A stretch of DNA of 64,000 bases from Vigna angularis (lineage: Eukaryota; Streptophyta; Magnoliopsida; Fabales; Fabaceae). Made by a program: the position numbers and the translations under genes. This document shows positions 47,744 through 64,000 of this stretch, piece after piece (the stretch's first letter is position 1; every line of letters starts with the position of its first letter). Location of the stretch: assembly GCF_016808095.1 (NCBI RefSeq), contig NC_068977.1, positions 28,049,364 through 28,113,363 of the forward strand, given 5' to 3'. The notes beneath the pieces were generated by a model that saw nothing but the letters and a program-made list of their open reading frames with translations, did not search any database and had not been told where the DNA came from.

Positions 47744-48034
47744 ATATCTTCTATACAAACAGGTTGTACTTCCACTGAGAGATCTTCTCGGATTTGAATA
47801 TCTTCTATTTCTAAAATGTGAGAAGGATCAGGTACATACTTTCTTAGTTGTGAAACATGAAAAACTGGATGGAAATTGGCCAACTGAGGGGGTAACGCAA
47901 TCTCGTAAGCGACTGGCCCAATTCGCCTCAAAATTTGGTATGGACCAATGAACGTAGGAGAAAGTTTCCTCGAGCGAAGAGCTCTACCGACACCCGTGGT
48001 TGAAGTTACTCGCAGGAAAACAAATTTCTTTATT
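47744..48034 (-). pseudogene. Ty3/gypsy integrase C-terminal part (5' part of the split integrase)
   Basis: The minus-strand frame contains RKLSPTFIGPYQILRRIGPV, then YEIALPPQLANFHPVFHVSQ, then LRKYVPDPSH and VEVQPVCIED. This is the GPY/F module and the linker leading to the chromodomain of chromovirus integrases. It is cut on its upstream side at about 48034, where T-rich low-complexity sequence begins, and on its downstream side by the nested element. It belongs with the tail at 46211-46342. Confidence 0.88.
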
Positions 48035-49425
48035 TGTAATTTTTTTTTCTCTCACTTTGTATGTAAATCTCATTACACTAATCTTATCTTCTTCTTTGAT
48101 ATTTACCAATCTCATTACACTCATATTTTATCAACATTTATCTCCTTCTCCCACATTCATCTCCTTTAACCACATTCATCTTTTTTATCTACACATGTTC
48201 TTTTTAATACTTTTCCTCATCTCCCTAATCATATTCTTCACCTCTTCTACTTCATTTACATTTTTATCCTCGTCTCATTCTTTCATATTCATTTCTTCCA
48301 CCCACATTCATCTATTATAAATTTTTTTCATTTTTTTCGTTTATATTTATTGAATATGAAAGCATTGTATGAGAATTACTTTTATTTAATTTACTGTTAT
48401 TAGAGTCGATCAAGTAGATGCTTAATGTCGGTTAAGCTTAAATTAGTTAGAGCGAGCCTAAAGGTTGATGTTAAGGAATTAACATCCATGATTTAGAGTT
48501 GCATGCATACATGATGCAAATCCGACACTAACAATTATTTAGCGTGAACTTTTATTTGTTGGTATCAACTTTTGAGTGACTAAATATATATTTTCTCTTA
48601 GTATTTATTAAAATGAAAATATTAATACAAACTATATTTTGATATTAACTGAATGTGATATTAATAAATAATGAACAATTTTACTTACTTAAGTAGTAAA
48701 TATATTTTTAGAATTTAATTGATAATATAATATATTAAATTATTAGTATAAATCCATAATAACTCAACATAAATTGTAATGCCAAACAAAAATTTCAATG
48801 GGCTATTTCTACAAAAGATAAAAAAAATATGAATAAAAAAGTTAGATAATTCATTTGAAAAATATTAATTTTTCTAACATAATTTTTTCCTATTTCTCTC
48901 TAAGATAAACAAATTGAAAGTTGTCAATTTTTAAATCTAATAAAAGCAACGAAAAGTTGACAATAAAAGGAAAAACTTTACCCTATCATACTTGTGAATG
49001 GATAAGTTTAAGTTTATTATTCCCAATAACTTTTTTGCAAAGGATTTTTGGATTGTAAAGATTTTTCTAATGGATTCTATGTATGGAGTAATGTTCCTAG
49101 GATTTTAGGATAAAAAGGGAGCTAAATTTTAAATTACAACATTCTTGTTGGAGAGAAGGAGCCAACAAAATCCATGTTACAGAGATTAACATTCAAAAAC
49201 AATAAAGAAGATGTATGATATGCAATTCTTATAATGATTGTAATGTGTTGTGTTTATTAGAAACATTTTTTTTGTACTATTTTGAATGTTTAAACCATTG
49301 TTTAGTTGTTTATTGATAATACAAAGAGTGAAAAACTTATTTGTTAAGGGTGAAAAAGGAATGTTTCTTATTTGAATCTATTTTTCTTAAGCAAAAGTGT
49401 GAGAGAGTTGATATGATTAAGCATG
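48035..49425. other. Low-complexity and AT-rich DNA, no gene seen
   Basis: 48035-48320 is a CT-rich tract with recurring 'cattcatct/ttcaccc' words and open frames that reflect composition only. The rest is AT-rich without recognisable features. Confidence 0.6.
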
Positions 49426-49426
49426 T

Positions 49427-49893
49427 GACAACAGGTCGGGTCGGGTACATATAGTGTTTACTCGCTACCCGACCTATAACAAAAAAGATGTATCTATTAT
49501 TTACTCTATTATCAACTTGATATTCGTTTACAAAATATCTATGGGTATTTTAAAATCAGTGGGTACTTGTACATATCTATAAATATTTAAAATATATATA
49601 TATATATATATATTCTACAAATTTTTAAAATAAAATCTAAATAACATAATAAAATATAATATAAATTAAAATTTAATTTTAATTAAATTTAACTTGATAA
49701 AATATAAATTAATTTAATTTTTAATTAAATTTAACTTGATAAAATATAAATTATTTGTTTTTAATTTTTTGTGGGTAATGAATACCCTCGTGTACATATA
49801 GTATGATACTTGCACCTCACTCGTTTAAACAGTTATAAAATATCTGTTATCCGCGGGTAATAAATACTCACATGTATCAACTATTTGTCATGA
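49427..49893. mobile_element. Possible hAT-like MITE with CGGGTA words
   Basis: 'tgacaacaggtcgggtcggg' at the left and, reversed, 'tgacaaatagttgatacatg' at the right could be short inverted ends. Several CGGGTA/TACCC words lie between them, around an (AT)n tract. No matching 8-bp duplication was found, so the call is tentative. Confidence 0.4.
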
Positions 49894-50669
49894 ATTTTAT
49901 CTATAGACACCAACTGGCACGAGTATTTTTGTCATTTCTATATGACTTAAAGTGGTGCAAGCAAAATTGTGATGGTGATTATGTGAACCAAGGCGGTGCA
50001 CTTTTTGCTCAAGTGAAATTTTTTGGCATTTCAAATTTTTACTTAAGCGAAATTAGTGATAGAATATCACTTTAGCGGCGAAATTTCACTTTAGTAATGA
50101 AATTTTTGCTTAGCAACAAAATTTTCATTTTAGTGACGAAATTTTTGTTTTAGTGAAAGTAAAGTAGAAAACTACTCTACTCGTGGATTTATCTTTCCTT
50201 CAAATGAAAATTAATCTATTTTTTTGTGCTTTTGGACATCATTCAATAGTTATGTGTTTGACTTTAAGGTAAGTGATGTGAGACAGAGTATAATTAGGGG
50301 TTTATTCCCATAATTTAGTACTTATTATAAGGTTGAGTAGAGTCGAGGATTGATATCTATAATCTACTAAGGCGTGTTAATGAGTTCCTTGATATATGGA
50401 GAGTTACAATATGCATTTAGTGTGGTGAGCTATGCTAGAGAGGATTCAATTAGATCACACGTTTCACTGATAGTCTCAATCGTAATCTCAATCGCATATG
50501 TTATAAGGTAGATCATATGGAAGGACATTTTAGGTAAATCATATTGGGGTAAGCCCAATAGTCTTACCTTGTGGATAGGGTAGTCAAGTTAGTCAAAGGT
50601 ATTGATACAGTGACCTAGTACAATATGATCTACATGCATTAGTCTTTAATGTTTTGGTTACATGTTATT

Positions 50670-50671
<2 letters not shown>
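49894..50671. other. Intergenic DNA, no gene seen
   Basis: A short run of 'gcgaaatttttgctttagtgac'-like variants at 50000-50160 suggests a small degenerate tandem repeat. Nothing else is recognised. Confidence 0.5.

Positions 50672-50734
<63 letters not shown>
50672..50734. repeat. (AT)n microsatellite
   Basis: About 63 bp of uninterrupted AT dinucleotide, followed by a short GT run. Confidence 0.95.
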
Positions 50735-50738
<4 letters not shown>

Positions 50739-50905
50739 CGTGTGTGATAAATGTTTATCGAAATGATATGATTATGCATACTTACATAATGATATTACTT
50801 GTGAATTTTTGAATCATTAGTTTATTCTTTGTTGATTGTTTTACTTACTATAATCATGTTATATATGTGAATAGATGCTTTGAGAAATGAGAGAGATATT
50901 TGTGA

Positions 50906-51043
50906 ATCTTTGACATAAACTAGAATATAAAGTAGACTTAATTGGTCTTTTGATCCTCGTATTCCTTCGCGTGGATCTTTGACATAAACTAGAATATAAA
51001 ATAGACTTAATTGTTCTTTTGATCCTCGTATTCCTTCGTGTTG
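50906..51043. repeat. 69-bp tandem duplication
   Basis: Copies start at 50906 and 50975 with 'atctttgacataaactagaa' and end at 'attccttcg'. They differ at only a few positions. The following 'caatttagtcctt' words suggest that the whole lies in a dispersed repeat. Confidence 0.9.
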
Positions 51044-55346
<4,303 letters not shown>

Positions 55347-57916
55347 TTAATTAAGGGGTTGAACTAAGAGATGTAGACCATAGGTTGGCCTAAGGGAGAG
55401 CATGATAGAGGGTGAATGGTTATAACCTGGTGAAACTTTGAAGCTAAATCTAGAGAGAAGTAGGGTTAGCACTATCTTATACTCCATGAAGCTCAAGTTT
55501 CTTCCAACACACGTTCTCCCTCCAAACCCAAACGGTAAATATCCCATTTTGTGGTTGCATCCACCATTTACATCGTTCATGAACCTCTCTGGTCTAAACT
55601 CATTCACATCTTTTCCCCACAACGCTTGATCATGGTGCATTGCGACAACATCGATCCACATGTTGGTTCCATTAGGGATCCTTAAATTATCAACTTGAAT
55701 GTCTTCTCTCGCTTGCCTTTGCACATTTGGTGCTGTTGGGTAGAGCCTTAAAACTTCGTTCATCACCCACTTCATCTACATCGTATAAAAGTAATTAGTT
55801 AAGAATTTGTTTAGCACAATCAAATTTTAAGATTTTGTCTTTGGTTGCTCTTCGAGGAGCAATATATAAATAAAAGAAATGAAAAAGAAATGGAGAAGAT
55901 TCAAAGTCAACACATTGACCGAGTGCCATGTGTAAAGTGATATTTTGTTTCATGCTACATACTTATACGTACATCTAATATAAAGCGGCGAGGGTTGCCA
56001 CGTGGCATTATATGCACGACAATTTGAATATCTTTTCATTTTTCATTGTGGGGCCATCGAATTTCTTAATTCATTACATACGCACTCAGATATCAGATAT
56101 GAACATTGACCGAAAGTTATTAGTGTCGTTCAACCCACGACAAAAACACGTACTAAATGTAAAGCACAACACACATTCAAATTCTACAGCTATTAATTTG
56201 GTTGTAATTTAGTTAAGTAATTTTGAAAACATATAGTTTATTTATTTTTATTCGAGTGTTTGAATTTATTTTAATATTTAATAAACCAGTTATCCTGTAA
56301 TTAATAGAAGACTTTGAATTTTACATACCATATCAAAGTTGTAAATAATGTTTTGAACACAGTCATCCAAGCAGTTTATGAAATTCTGGAATTAGTGTTA
56401 AATTTACATTAATTACATGCTCAAACATATTTGGTCAATGATCAAAGTGAGAATCCATATTAAGTCAATTAGACCCCCTCTCGTTCTTTGCATGTATTGG
56501 TCATCTAACCCAAGAACATAATTCTTCACGGTCTATTTTGATTTATAAACCAATGGCAAATTAGTATAATTTTTTGGGGCTTGCTGAAAAAATGTATAGT
56601 TTTGGAGGTCAAAGATGATAATTTTAGCTGTTGTATTTTAAAATGCAAACCATAATTAACCAAAAAAAAAAAAAAAACAGAAGCTTCCCAATTATCAACG
56701 TTTTCTATGATATGTAAATAAGGATGAATGAATGAACAAACGAGATTAGGTTTAGTTTTTGTGTTACCTTTTTCAAGCCAGCAAGCACGTTGATATCAAG
56801 TTCTTTATCTCCGACCACTTCTCTGATCTCATCTCTTAACTGGTTTTGCCAATCTTCATGCATAGCAAGAAGCAACAAGGTCCATGAGATAGCCAATGCA
56901 GTTGTTTCATGGCCAGCAAAGAAGAAAGTTTTGCACTCATCCAACAAATCTCTAGTAGTGAATGTCTTCCCTAACTTTTCATCACCTTGATGATTTCCTT
57001 GCAACAACAACCCTAGCAAGTCTTCTTGAGTTTGTCTTTTGATCGATTTCATGCGACTTGTTATGACGGATAGCAAAAGTTGATCAATTTCTTTCCCAAG
57101 TTTCTTGGCCTCTAGGGTTTTCATCACGTTGAAACACTTCTCAAATGGGACTCCTACGTATCTTGTTGTCCTGAAAAGTGACATTTGTAGGGCACGTAGT
57201 TTTTCAGACACTTCCTTTGCATTTCTTCCCTTCATGCCAAAGCTTGTTTTTGCAATGATTTCTCCGGCAGTTTCCACAACCTCTTTTTCCACATCGATTT
57301 CTGAGTTACCCGAGTTTATTCGTGCAATCCACCTTTCTATCATTTCATTTGTAGACTCACTCATCATGCTTGCCATTGCCTATCATATACATATAGTTAA
57401 ATGTTATGTTTTAATTATTTTATCTCATATTTAAAAACTAAAACACATATCACTTAAAAATTGCTCATCACCATGAAATAGATTGTACAAGATAAGTTAA
57501 TGATTTCTCCTTTTGATTTTATTTAATTAAAGTAAAAAAGGGAACTTAGTGTGATGAGGTAAAATGGAATTTTTTTTCTTCAAAGGTGTACGGCCTAGTA
57601 GTCGTAGGTAGGTTCTTTATTTAACTTTGTGGTAAAGCGGTCTTAAAGTTAAGCAACGAAATTAGGCAGCATTTCTATATTTAGCATGCAAATGATGAAG
57701 ATCGTAAGAAGGAGAAACACTAAGTAAAAACGTATACAAACATTTCAAACTTCATGATTCCGTGTAGACCACTTTCCCTAGCATGCCAGAATGGTCTAAA
57801 TTGAATGTGGAAATTGAAGTCATGCAACGATGGAAAGTTGAAATTAGGACTTACAGGATGAAACATGTTCTCTAGAAGGCCAGTAATATATATAGAAGCT
57901 ACAGAGATAGAAAGAT

Positions 57917-58004
<88 letters not shown>

Positions 58005-58738
58005 ACCTTGAGGTTAAGAGGAGAAAATGCCGGTGCTATAACATGTCGGTGACGAACCCATTCATTGCCTTCAACCATAACCAAACCATTTCCAAACAAA
58101 GGGTCTCTGTCATGTCTGAACACTCTAGGTTTTCCCCATTTCTTGGCTAAAACCTCGGTGGACATTTTTTTCAGAAACTCAGGATCAGCAATGTACAAAA
58201 ACGGTTCTGTACCCAACCAATAGATAAAAACCTTCCCTGTACAAACAAAAGTAAGTTAATGTATGTATAAAAACACGTTTACGTTAGTTCTGGTCGAACT
58301 TTAGGCAATGATTAACTAAAAATGTTGTAGGGTTTTTCTTCTATTCTTTGTTCGGGTGAGGAATATCATGAGCAAATGATTGGTTTATTTGACAGATCAG
58401 AACCGGATTGAAGCTGTGTATGAGTTAATGATACGGAAAGCATGCATACCGTGAGAGTTTTGCCAGCGAGAAAAGTAGGGGAAGACAGTAGAGTGTATAT
58501 CATGGGTGGGGTTAGAGGGCAGTAGGGAAGAAGTAACAGAAGTAACAGTGTTCTTCTTTTTCATCTCTTGGATGTTCCCAAGAGGAAAAGTTGGGGGTGG
58601 CCCTCCAAATCCACATCTTTTGAGCTTAAGATGAGTATAGATAGGAGAAATCCACCAAGAAAAGGTGAGTCTGAAGAGCAAAAGAAGAGGTGAAAAGGAA
58701 AAGAAAGCAAGTGTTCCAGGTAAACCCAAGATCTCCAT
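55347..58738 (-). CDS. Cytochrome P450 monooxygenase, CYP72 clan, 4 exons
   Basis: Membrane-bound haem monooxygenase of the endoplasmic reticulum, using electrons from P450 reductase. Exons in transcript order: 58738-58450, 58236-58007, 57379-56768, 55775-55347. Phases join to 519 residues, a normal full length. Visible parts: hydrophobic anchor (residues 3-30), proline-rich hinge GGPPPTFP (45-52), I-helix AGHETT (328-333), K-helix E384-x-x-R387, PERF (439-442) and the haem loop PFGFGGRTCVG with ligand C466. No stop, frameshift or lost key residue was seen. The AGHETT form and overall similarity put it in the CYP72 clan (near CYP709/714/715/735 families, which act on hormones and other hydrophobic substrates). 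I cannot fix the family or the substrate. A compound microsatellite fills part of intron 2, and the gene stands alone. Confidence 0.95.
55776..56767 (-). other. Intron 3 of the P450 gene
   Basis: A 992-bp AT-rich intron with GTAACA donor and TGTAG acceptor on the minus strand. No nested gene or transposon end was recognised. Confidence 0.8.
57919..58001. repeat. (AT)n(AG)n compound microsatellite in P450 intron 2
   Basis: About 42 bp of AT followed by 41 bp of AG on the plus strand. In the transcript this reads as a CU run then a UA run, starting only about five bases after the intron 2 donor at 58006. Confidence 0.97.
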
Positions 58739-58833
58739 GTTTTGGTTTCTCTTAAGGGTTTGGAACTGAAGCTATAAATGAATGGTTATAGCAGAATTTG
58801 TGTATGTGATGGATATGCAAAAGCAATGTTGTT

Positions 58834-58843
58834 CTATTTATAG
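58834..58843 (-). promoter_or_regulatory. TATA box of the P450 gene
   Basis: CTATAAATAG on the minus strand lies 96 bp upstream of the ATG at 58738, a normal plant spacing that implies a short 5' leader. An inverted CCAAT word (plus-strand 'gaccaatgagg') sits about 55 bp further upstream. Confidence 0.75.
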
Positions 58844-59079
58844 AGCAAAGTTGGGTGACAGAAGCAAAAATGCGTGGCTTTTGGGTTTTTTGACCAATGA
58901 GGAAGACCAAACCGAAGTTTGAACATTTTCCGATGATTATCGGCTAGACCTTTTAGACTGATATTGTGTTTCTCACTTTGTCCGTTTCTGGCCTCTAAGT
59001 TGGTCGGAGTACAAAATATTTTAGAATAATTCCCATTTATTCTCCCTTTCCCTAAAATACTATTCCATTTACACACTTG

Positions 59080-61559
59080 TGATTATAATGAATAATTAAA
59101 TAAATTGTGTGATTAATTAATGTAAGGTTCTTTTCATTTGAGTTTTCAAAAACAAATTATTGTGTTTGTTCCCCTGATTTTTATGTTTTATTTCAGTATT
59201 CATTAAACCGTTTCAATCTTACAAATTTAATATATATATCAAGGGTTAATACATAGTTAATTTTCTCTTTTGTTATATATATCCTAAAAAAATATCTTTC
59301 TATAATATTTTTCTAATTTTTATCCTTTTATAATTTCTAATTAATTGGTCATTTAATAAATTATTAAAAACTAAGTATTAAAAAAGGAAGTATATTTAAA
59401 ATATTAATTCGTTTTTCAATATTATTTTTTGTATCATTAATTTTATCGTTTTTGTAATTTCTAATTAATTGGTCATTTAATAAATTGCTAAAAAAACCAT
59501 ATATTTACCTCTTTATAATATCTAATTACTTAGTCATTTAATAAAGTTAACTTTAGAAAAATATATTTTATTTTTATGTCTTTAAATAATATTATTTAAA
59601 AAATAATACATTTATTAATAATACAAATTGTTTATAATGCCATATAAAAACATTTATCTAAAGAGTTGTTTTACTTTTCTTTATCCATTTAATATGTTTT
59701 TAAATTGATTTACCATAAAAATGAATATATATTTCAAATTCATCATTTAATATCTAATAAATTATTATTTTAGTTTTTAAATAACACTATTATTTTCGAA
59801 TTTAGAATTCTCGTATTAATCCCTATAATGTGAATTATGTCTAAAGTGGAATTTATTTTCTTAATCAGATAGGTATCCAAAAATTGTTATGAAAATTATT
59901 TAATTTTGAAAATAAATAAATAATTTCTTCTATTAATTTGTATTTTTATATACATTTTAGCTATAATTAATTTCTTTTCTAATATATTTTTAATACAATT
60001 ATTAAAGAATAATGTAAAGTATATATTAATTATTTTTTTCCATGCTTTTTTTTCATTTTTAATTTATCTTTTCATAATTTATAATTAGTTGATCATTTAA
60101 TAAATAATTAAAGAATAACTTATATCTAAGGTATGAATTTTTTTTATATAATTTTTTATTTTTTATTTTTAAATTCATCATTTTGTGATTTTTAATTATT
60201 TTATAATTTATTAAAATAAAATTTAAAAATAATATATTTACCTCTATTTCTTAAAATAATACTATTTAAAAATATATATATATATATATATATATATTTA
60301 TTAATAATACAAAATTGTTTAAACTGTCATATAAAAAATTACTTTATAAGAATTTTGTCTTACAAAATAATTGTCAACAAAAAATTATATTAATCTTTTT
60401 TTATATTATTTCATCTTATAAATATTTTTATTATTGAATATTTTTCATATGTTAACATATTCAATAAAAGAAAGTAGTATTGAAGTTTTCATAATAGCCA
60501 TGTCTGGTATTTGGACAGCTGTCCATTAATTTGGTTTCTTATAACCTTTCAAAATTCTTAATTTATTCCTGTGTGTTGCGTCCACATGTGCATTAATTTG
60601 GGTTTTTTTGTCTTTTTATTTTCCCGTTGCCAAATTCCCAAAACACCCCTACCTTTATCCTTTGGTAACTTGGAACCTCCAACAACTCTCTCGTCTCCCA
60701 TAATAGCACCACACACACCTCTGGTAACCAAATGTTGTCTTTTTCTCCACTATCTTACTTGAATTTCTCTTTTCATCCCTTTTACAATATTAACAAAAAA
60801 TTAATTACTATAATCTTTTTATTATTTATTAGATTATGTTTAAAATTTATACATTTAATTTCAATAATTAATAAATAGTTCACCATATATTTAAATGTTT
60901 TATTATTTTTTTATATTTAATATATATTTTATTATTTTTAGTCTAATTTTATTTATTTCAATATTAAGAACATATTATTCACTATATAATATTTTTAATA
61001 TTTATTGAATTATGTTTATTTAAAAATAAATTTAAGTATTATAGTACTTTTAATATTTATTGGGTTATGTTTACTTTTTATATAGTTTAATTTATAAAAA
61101 ATTAATTTCAATAACTAATAAATATTTTTATATGTTAAAATTATGAATCCAAAAAATTATTATAAAAAAATTAGTGAAATAGAAGTTTGATTTAAAAGTT
61201 AATTTTAAAAAAGTAAAATTCATTTTAGTATTTCTTTTTAATTTTTTTGTACTAATAGAGTGTATGATTGACATTGATTTAACATCTTAAAACATGTTGT
61301 AGGAAAGCCTATTCCAACAAGTTCTACAACGCCTGGATTTTTTTTTAACAAAACTATAAGTCTATTGATCATATCGATGATTTCATTTATGTTTTATTAC
61401 GTTTTTGTGTGCTATAAATTTTGTTATATTTACATGTGTTTTTTTTTATTATTTACATATAGTTTGTAAAAAGCTTGGTTAAATTAATATTTTATATACA
61501 TAATAAGTATTATCATATAAATTTGATTCATCTGTTTAATATTAAAAAACATAATATGA
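59080..61559. other. Very AT-rich intergenic DNA, no gene seen
   Basis: Mostly A/T runs with repeated 'taattggtcatttaataaat' words (about 59340, 59465, 59525, 60085), which suggest an old degenerate repeat. One less AT-rich piece (60530-60780) has short C-rich stretches but no gene-like frame. A short (AT)n is at 60272-60296. Confidence 0.6.
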
Positions 61560-63164
61560 CAAATTATTCTATGTATTGATTAGATGATGCATTACATAAT
61601 TATATGTTTATACACAAATTAAATGAGTATAGCAATATATATTATTAGACAAGTTTATTTATACACTGAATATAACAGTCTAACAATGAACATTATATAA
61701 ATATGTTTATATATTGATTACACAAGTATAATAATAGACATTTGATGAGTTTATCCATACACGAATTAAACGAATCTAACAACACACATTAGACTAGTTT
61801 ATTCATACACTCCTTAGACAAGTCTTGCAATATAAAGTAGACACGTCTATGCCTATGAACACATTGATTAGATGAGTATAACAAAATACATTAGACAAGT
61901 ATTTTCATACATTAATTAGACTAATATAGGAATACACATTAGATGACTTTGTCCATATATTAATTAAACAAGTCTGGCAATACACATTAGACAAGTTTGT
62001 CTACACATTAGTTAGATGAGTCTAGAAATATATATTAGACGAGTCTATTTATATGCTTATCAAACGAGTCTAACAATATTTATTAGACGAGTTTGTTCAC
62101 ACATTGTTTATACGAGTTTAACAATATATATTAGATGAGATTGTTCATACATAGATTAGTTATGTCTATCAATTCACATCACATGAGTCTATGTATTCAT
62201 TGCTTAGACAAGTATTGTAATACACATTATACAACTTAGTTCATACACTAAATAAATGAGTCTAGTAATATTTGTTAGACGAGTTTGTCCAAACATTGAT
62301 TAGATGAGTTTAACAATATATATTAGACAAATTTGACCATACAGAGATTAAAGGAGTATATTAATACACATTACATGTGTCTATCTATTCACTTATTAGA
62401 AGATTCCTACAGTACACATTAGACGACTTTGTTAATACATTGATTAGATGAATCTAGTAATACACATTAGACAAGTCTATCCATAACTTGATTAAACGAG
62501 TATTGCAAAAAAATATCAGATGAGTCATTTCATACGTCGATTAGATTAGTCTAAGAAGACAAATTTGATTATTTTGTTCAACACTGCTTACATAAGTTTA
62601 ACAACACATTAGACGAGTATGTTCATACTAGTTATATGAGTCTAACAATATATGTTATACGAGTATGTTCATAGATTAATTAGATGAGTTTAACAATAGA
62701 TATTAGACAAGCCTATCAATATACAAGAGTCTATTAATATACATTAGACGAATTTGTCTATTCACTCATTAAATGAGTTTTACAATACATATTAGATGAG
62801 TTTGTCCATACACAAAGTATGTAAGTCTAGCAATACACGTAATATGAATCTGTTTATACACTAATTAGATGATTGTAGCAAAAAAATTAGACGAGTGTAG
62901 CATTACACAAAAGATAACTTTGTTTACACACTAATTAGACGAGTTTAACAACACACATTAGATGAATTTGACCATACACTAATTAAACGAGTTTTACATT
63001 ATATATTATACGAGTTTGTCATTACACCAAAAAATAATACGAGTCATTATATACATTAATTAGACGATTCTAGAAATACACATTAAATGACTTTGTCCAT
63101 ACACTTATTAGATGAATCTAGTAACACATAACTCAAGTATATTCATATACTTATTAGACGAGTC

Positions 63165-63228
<64 letters not shown>

Positions 63229-64000
63229 ATAAATTTGTCCATATATTGATTACACGAGTCTAGCAATATTTGTTAGTCAAGCTTTTCTATACACTCGTTA
63301 GATGAGTCTAACAATATATATTAGATGAGTTTTTTCATACATAGATTAGATAAGTCTATTAATACACATTACACGAGTCTACCAATTAACTGATTAGATG
63401 AGTCTTGCAATACACATTAGGTGACTTTTTTCATACACTAATTAGATGAATCTAGCAAAACACATTAAATGAGTCTATCCATAAACTTATTAGACAACTA
63501 TAGCAAAAAAACATTAAATGAGTCATTTTGTACATTGATTAGATGAGTCATTTCATACATTAATTAGATAAATATAGGAATACACATTATATGAGTATAC
63601 TTATAAATTGTTTAGATGAGTCTAGCAATATGCATTAAAAGATTATGTCTATACACATATTAAAAGATATTAATAATTAGATGAGTTTGTCCATATAAAG
63701 CTTAGACGAGTCTTGAAATACACATTAGACAAGTTTGTTCATACATTGAATATATGAGTCTACTAATACATATTAGAGGAGTTTGTCAACACTAATTAGA
63801 TGTATACAGAAAAAAACATGAGACAAGTCACTACATCCGTTGATTACACGAGTTTAGGAATACATAAAAGGAGACTTTGTTCATACATTGATTAGACGAG
63901 TCTAGTAAGATACATTACATGAGCTTGTCCATACATTAATTATACAAGTCTTATAATATATATTAGACGAATTTATTTAAACATTGATTAGATGAGTATA
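61560..64000. repeat. Diverged tandem array, 48-bp unit made of two 24-bp halves
   Basis: The unit is close to 'gattagatgagtttaacaat' plus ATAT, then 'attagacaagtttgtccata' plus CACA. The two halves share ATTAGAC/TGAGT and CAATA/CCATA anchors, so the 48-bp unit is a dimer of a 24-bp ancestor. About 50 units fill the last 2.4 kb and continue past the window. Copies differ by many substitutions and small indels. An (AT)n tract (63168-63226) interrupts the array. There is no reading frame, and no unique sequence lies between copies. Confidence 0.9.
63168..63226. repeat. (AT)n microsatellite inside the tandem array
   Basis: About 59 bp of AT dinucleotide, probably grown from an AT-rich spot in one repeat unit. 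Confidence 0.95.

Noticed and set aside
48000..48320. 106-codon hydrophobic open frame
   Set aside because: CT-rich low-complexity DNA gives runs of Leu, Ile, Phe and Ser. There is no domain and no splice context.
60571..60762. 63-codon open frame in a less AT-rich patch
   Set aside because: No start context, splice sites or recognisable protein pattern. Likely chance.
61560..64000. CRISPR-like regular repeats
   Set aside because: The repeats are contiguous and diverged, with no unique spacers, and the genome is a plant's. It is a tandem array.

Overview
The window is nuclear DNA of a flowering plant. It is AT-rich and has multi-exon genes with GT/AG introns, a eukaryotic tRNA, and many plant transposable elements. 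The repeat families (a TRIM whose LTR carries the 'tataagtgggtgcaaac' block, long-LTR Ty3/gypsy chromovirus pieces, copia LTRs with an AATCGATTAT array) look like those of legumes, probably Phaseoleae such as bean or cowpea relatives. That species guess is inference from memory.

Only two protein-coding genes look intact. (1) 12396-32359 (+) is a 34-exon tripeptidyl peptidase II (TPP2), rebuilt exon by exon to about 1,321 residues, with the subtilisin triad D69/H296/S482 and oxyanion N394. (2) 55347-58738 (-) is a four-exon, 519-residue microsomal cytochrome P450 of the CYP72 clan, with all signature motifs and a TATA box about 100 bp upstream of its ATG. A tRNA-Ile(AAU) gene lies at 11602-11675. 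The three genes show no functional link.

The rest is mostly transposons. 3174-6579 is a CACTA element with a TCT target duplication that carries exon fragments of a laccase and of a DEAH-box RNA helicase, plus two unassigned host-like pieces (a Pack-type element). 7130-9503 is a copia remnant on the minus strand interrupted by a plus-strand copia LTR, primer site and gag; 9403-9900 is a diverged LTR piece. TPP2 introns hold a complete TRIM (14155-14543), a 156-bp solo LTR (21694-21849), a decayed copia piece, a MITE (26410-26554) and a 105-bp tandem duplication. 35-38 kb holds LTR, TRIM and hAT-like debris. 41690-42855 is a second CACTA-like element with CACCAG ends, a long perfect-looking palindrome, a 115-bp tandem repeat and a 125-bp-arm foldback. 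43277-48034 is a nest of Ty3/gypsy fragments, one of which has a 1.4-kb TG...CA element in its reading frame.

48-55 kb and 59-61.5 kb are AT-rich and show no genes. From about 61560 to the window end runs a diverged tandem array with a 48-bp unit made of two 24-bp halves, open at the right edge.

I found no clearly new gene system. The strongest items for a second look are the gene-capturing CACTA element, the foldback inside the second CACTA-like element, and the 48-bp array.
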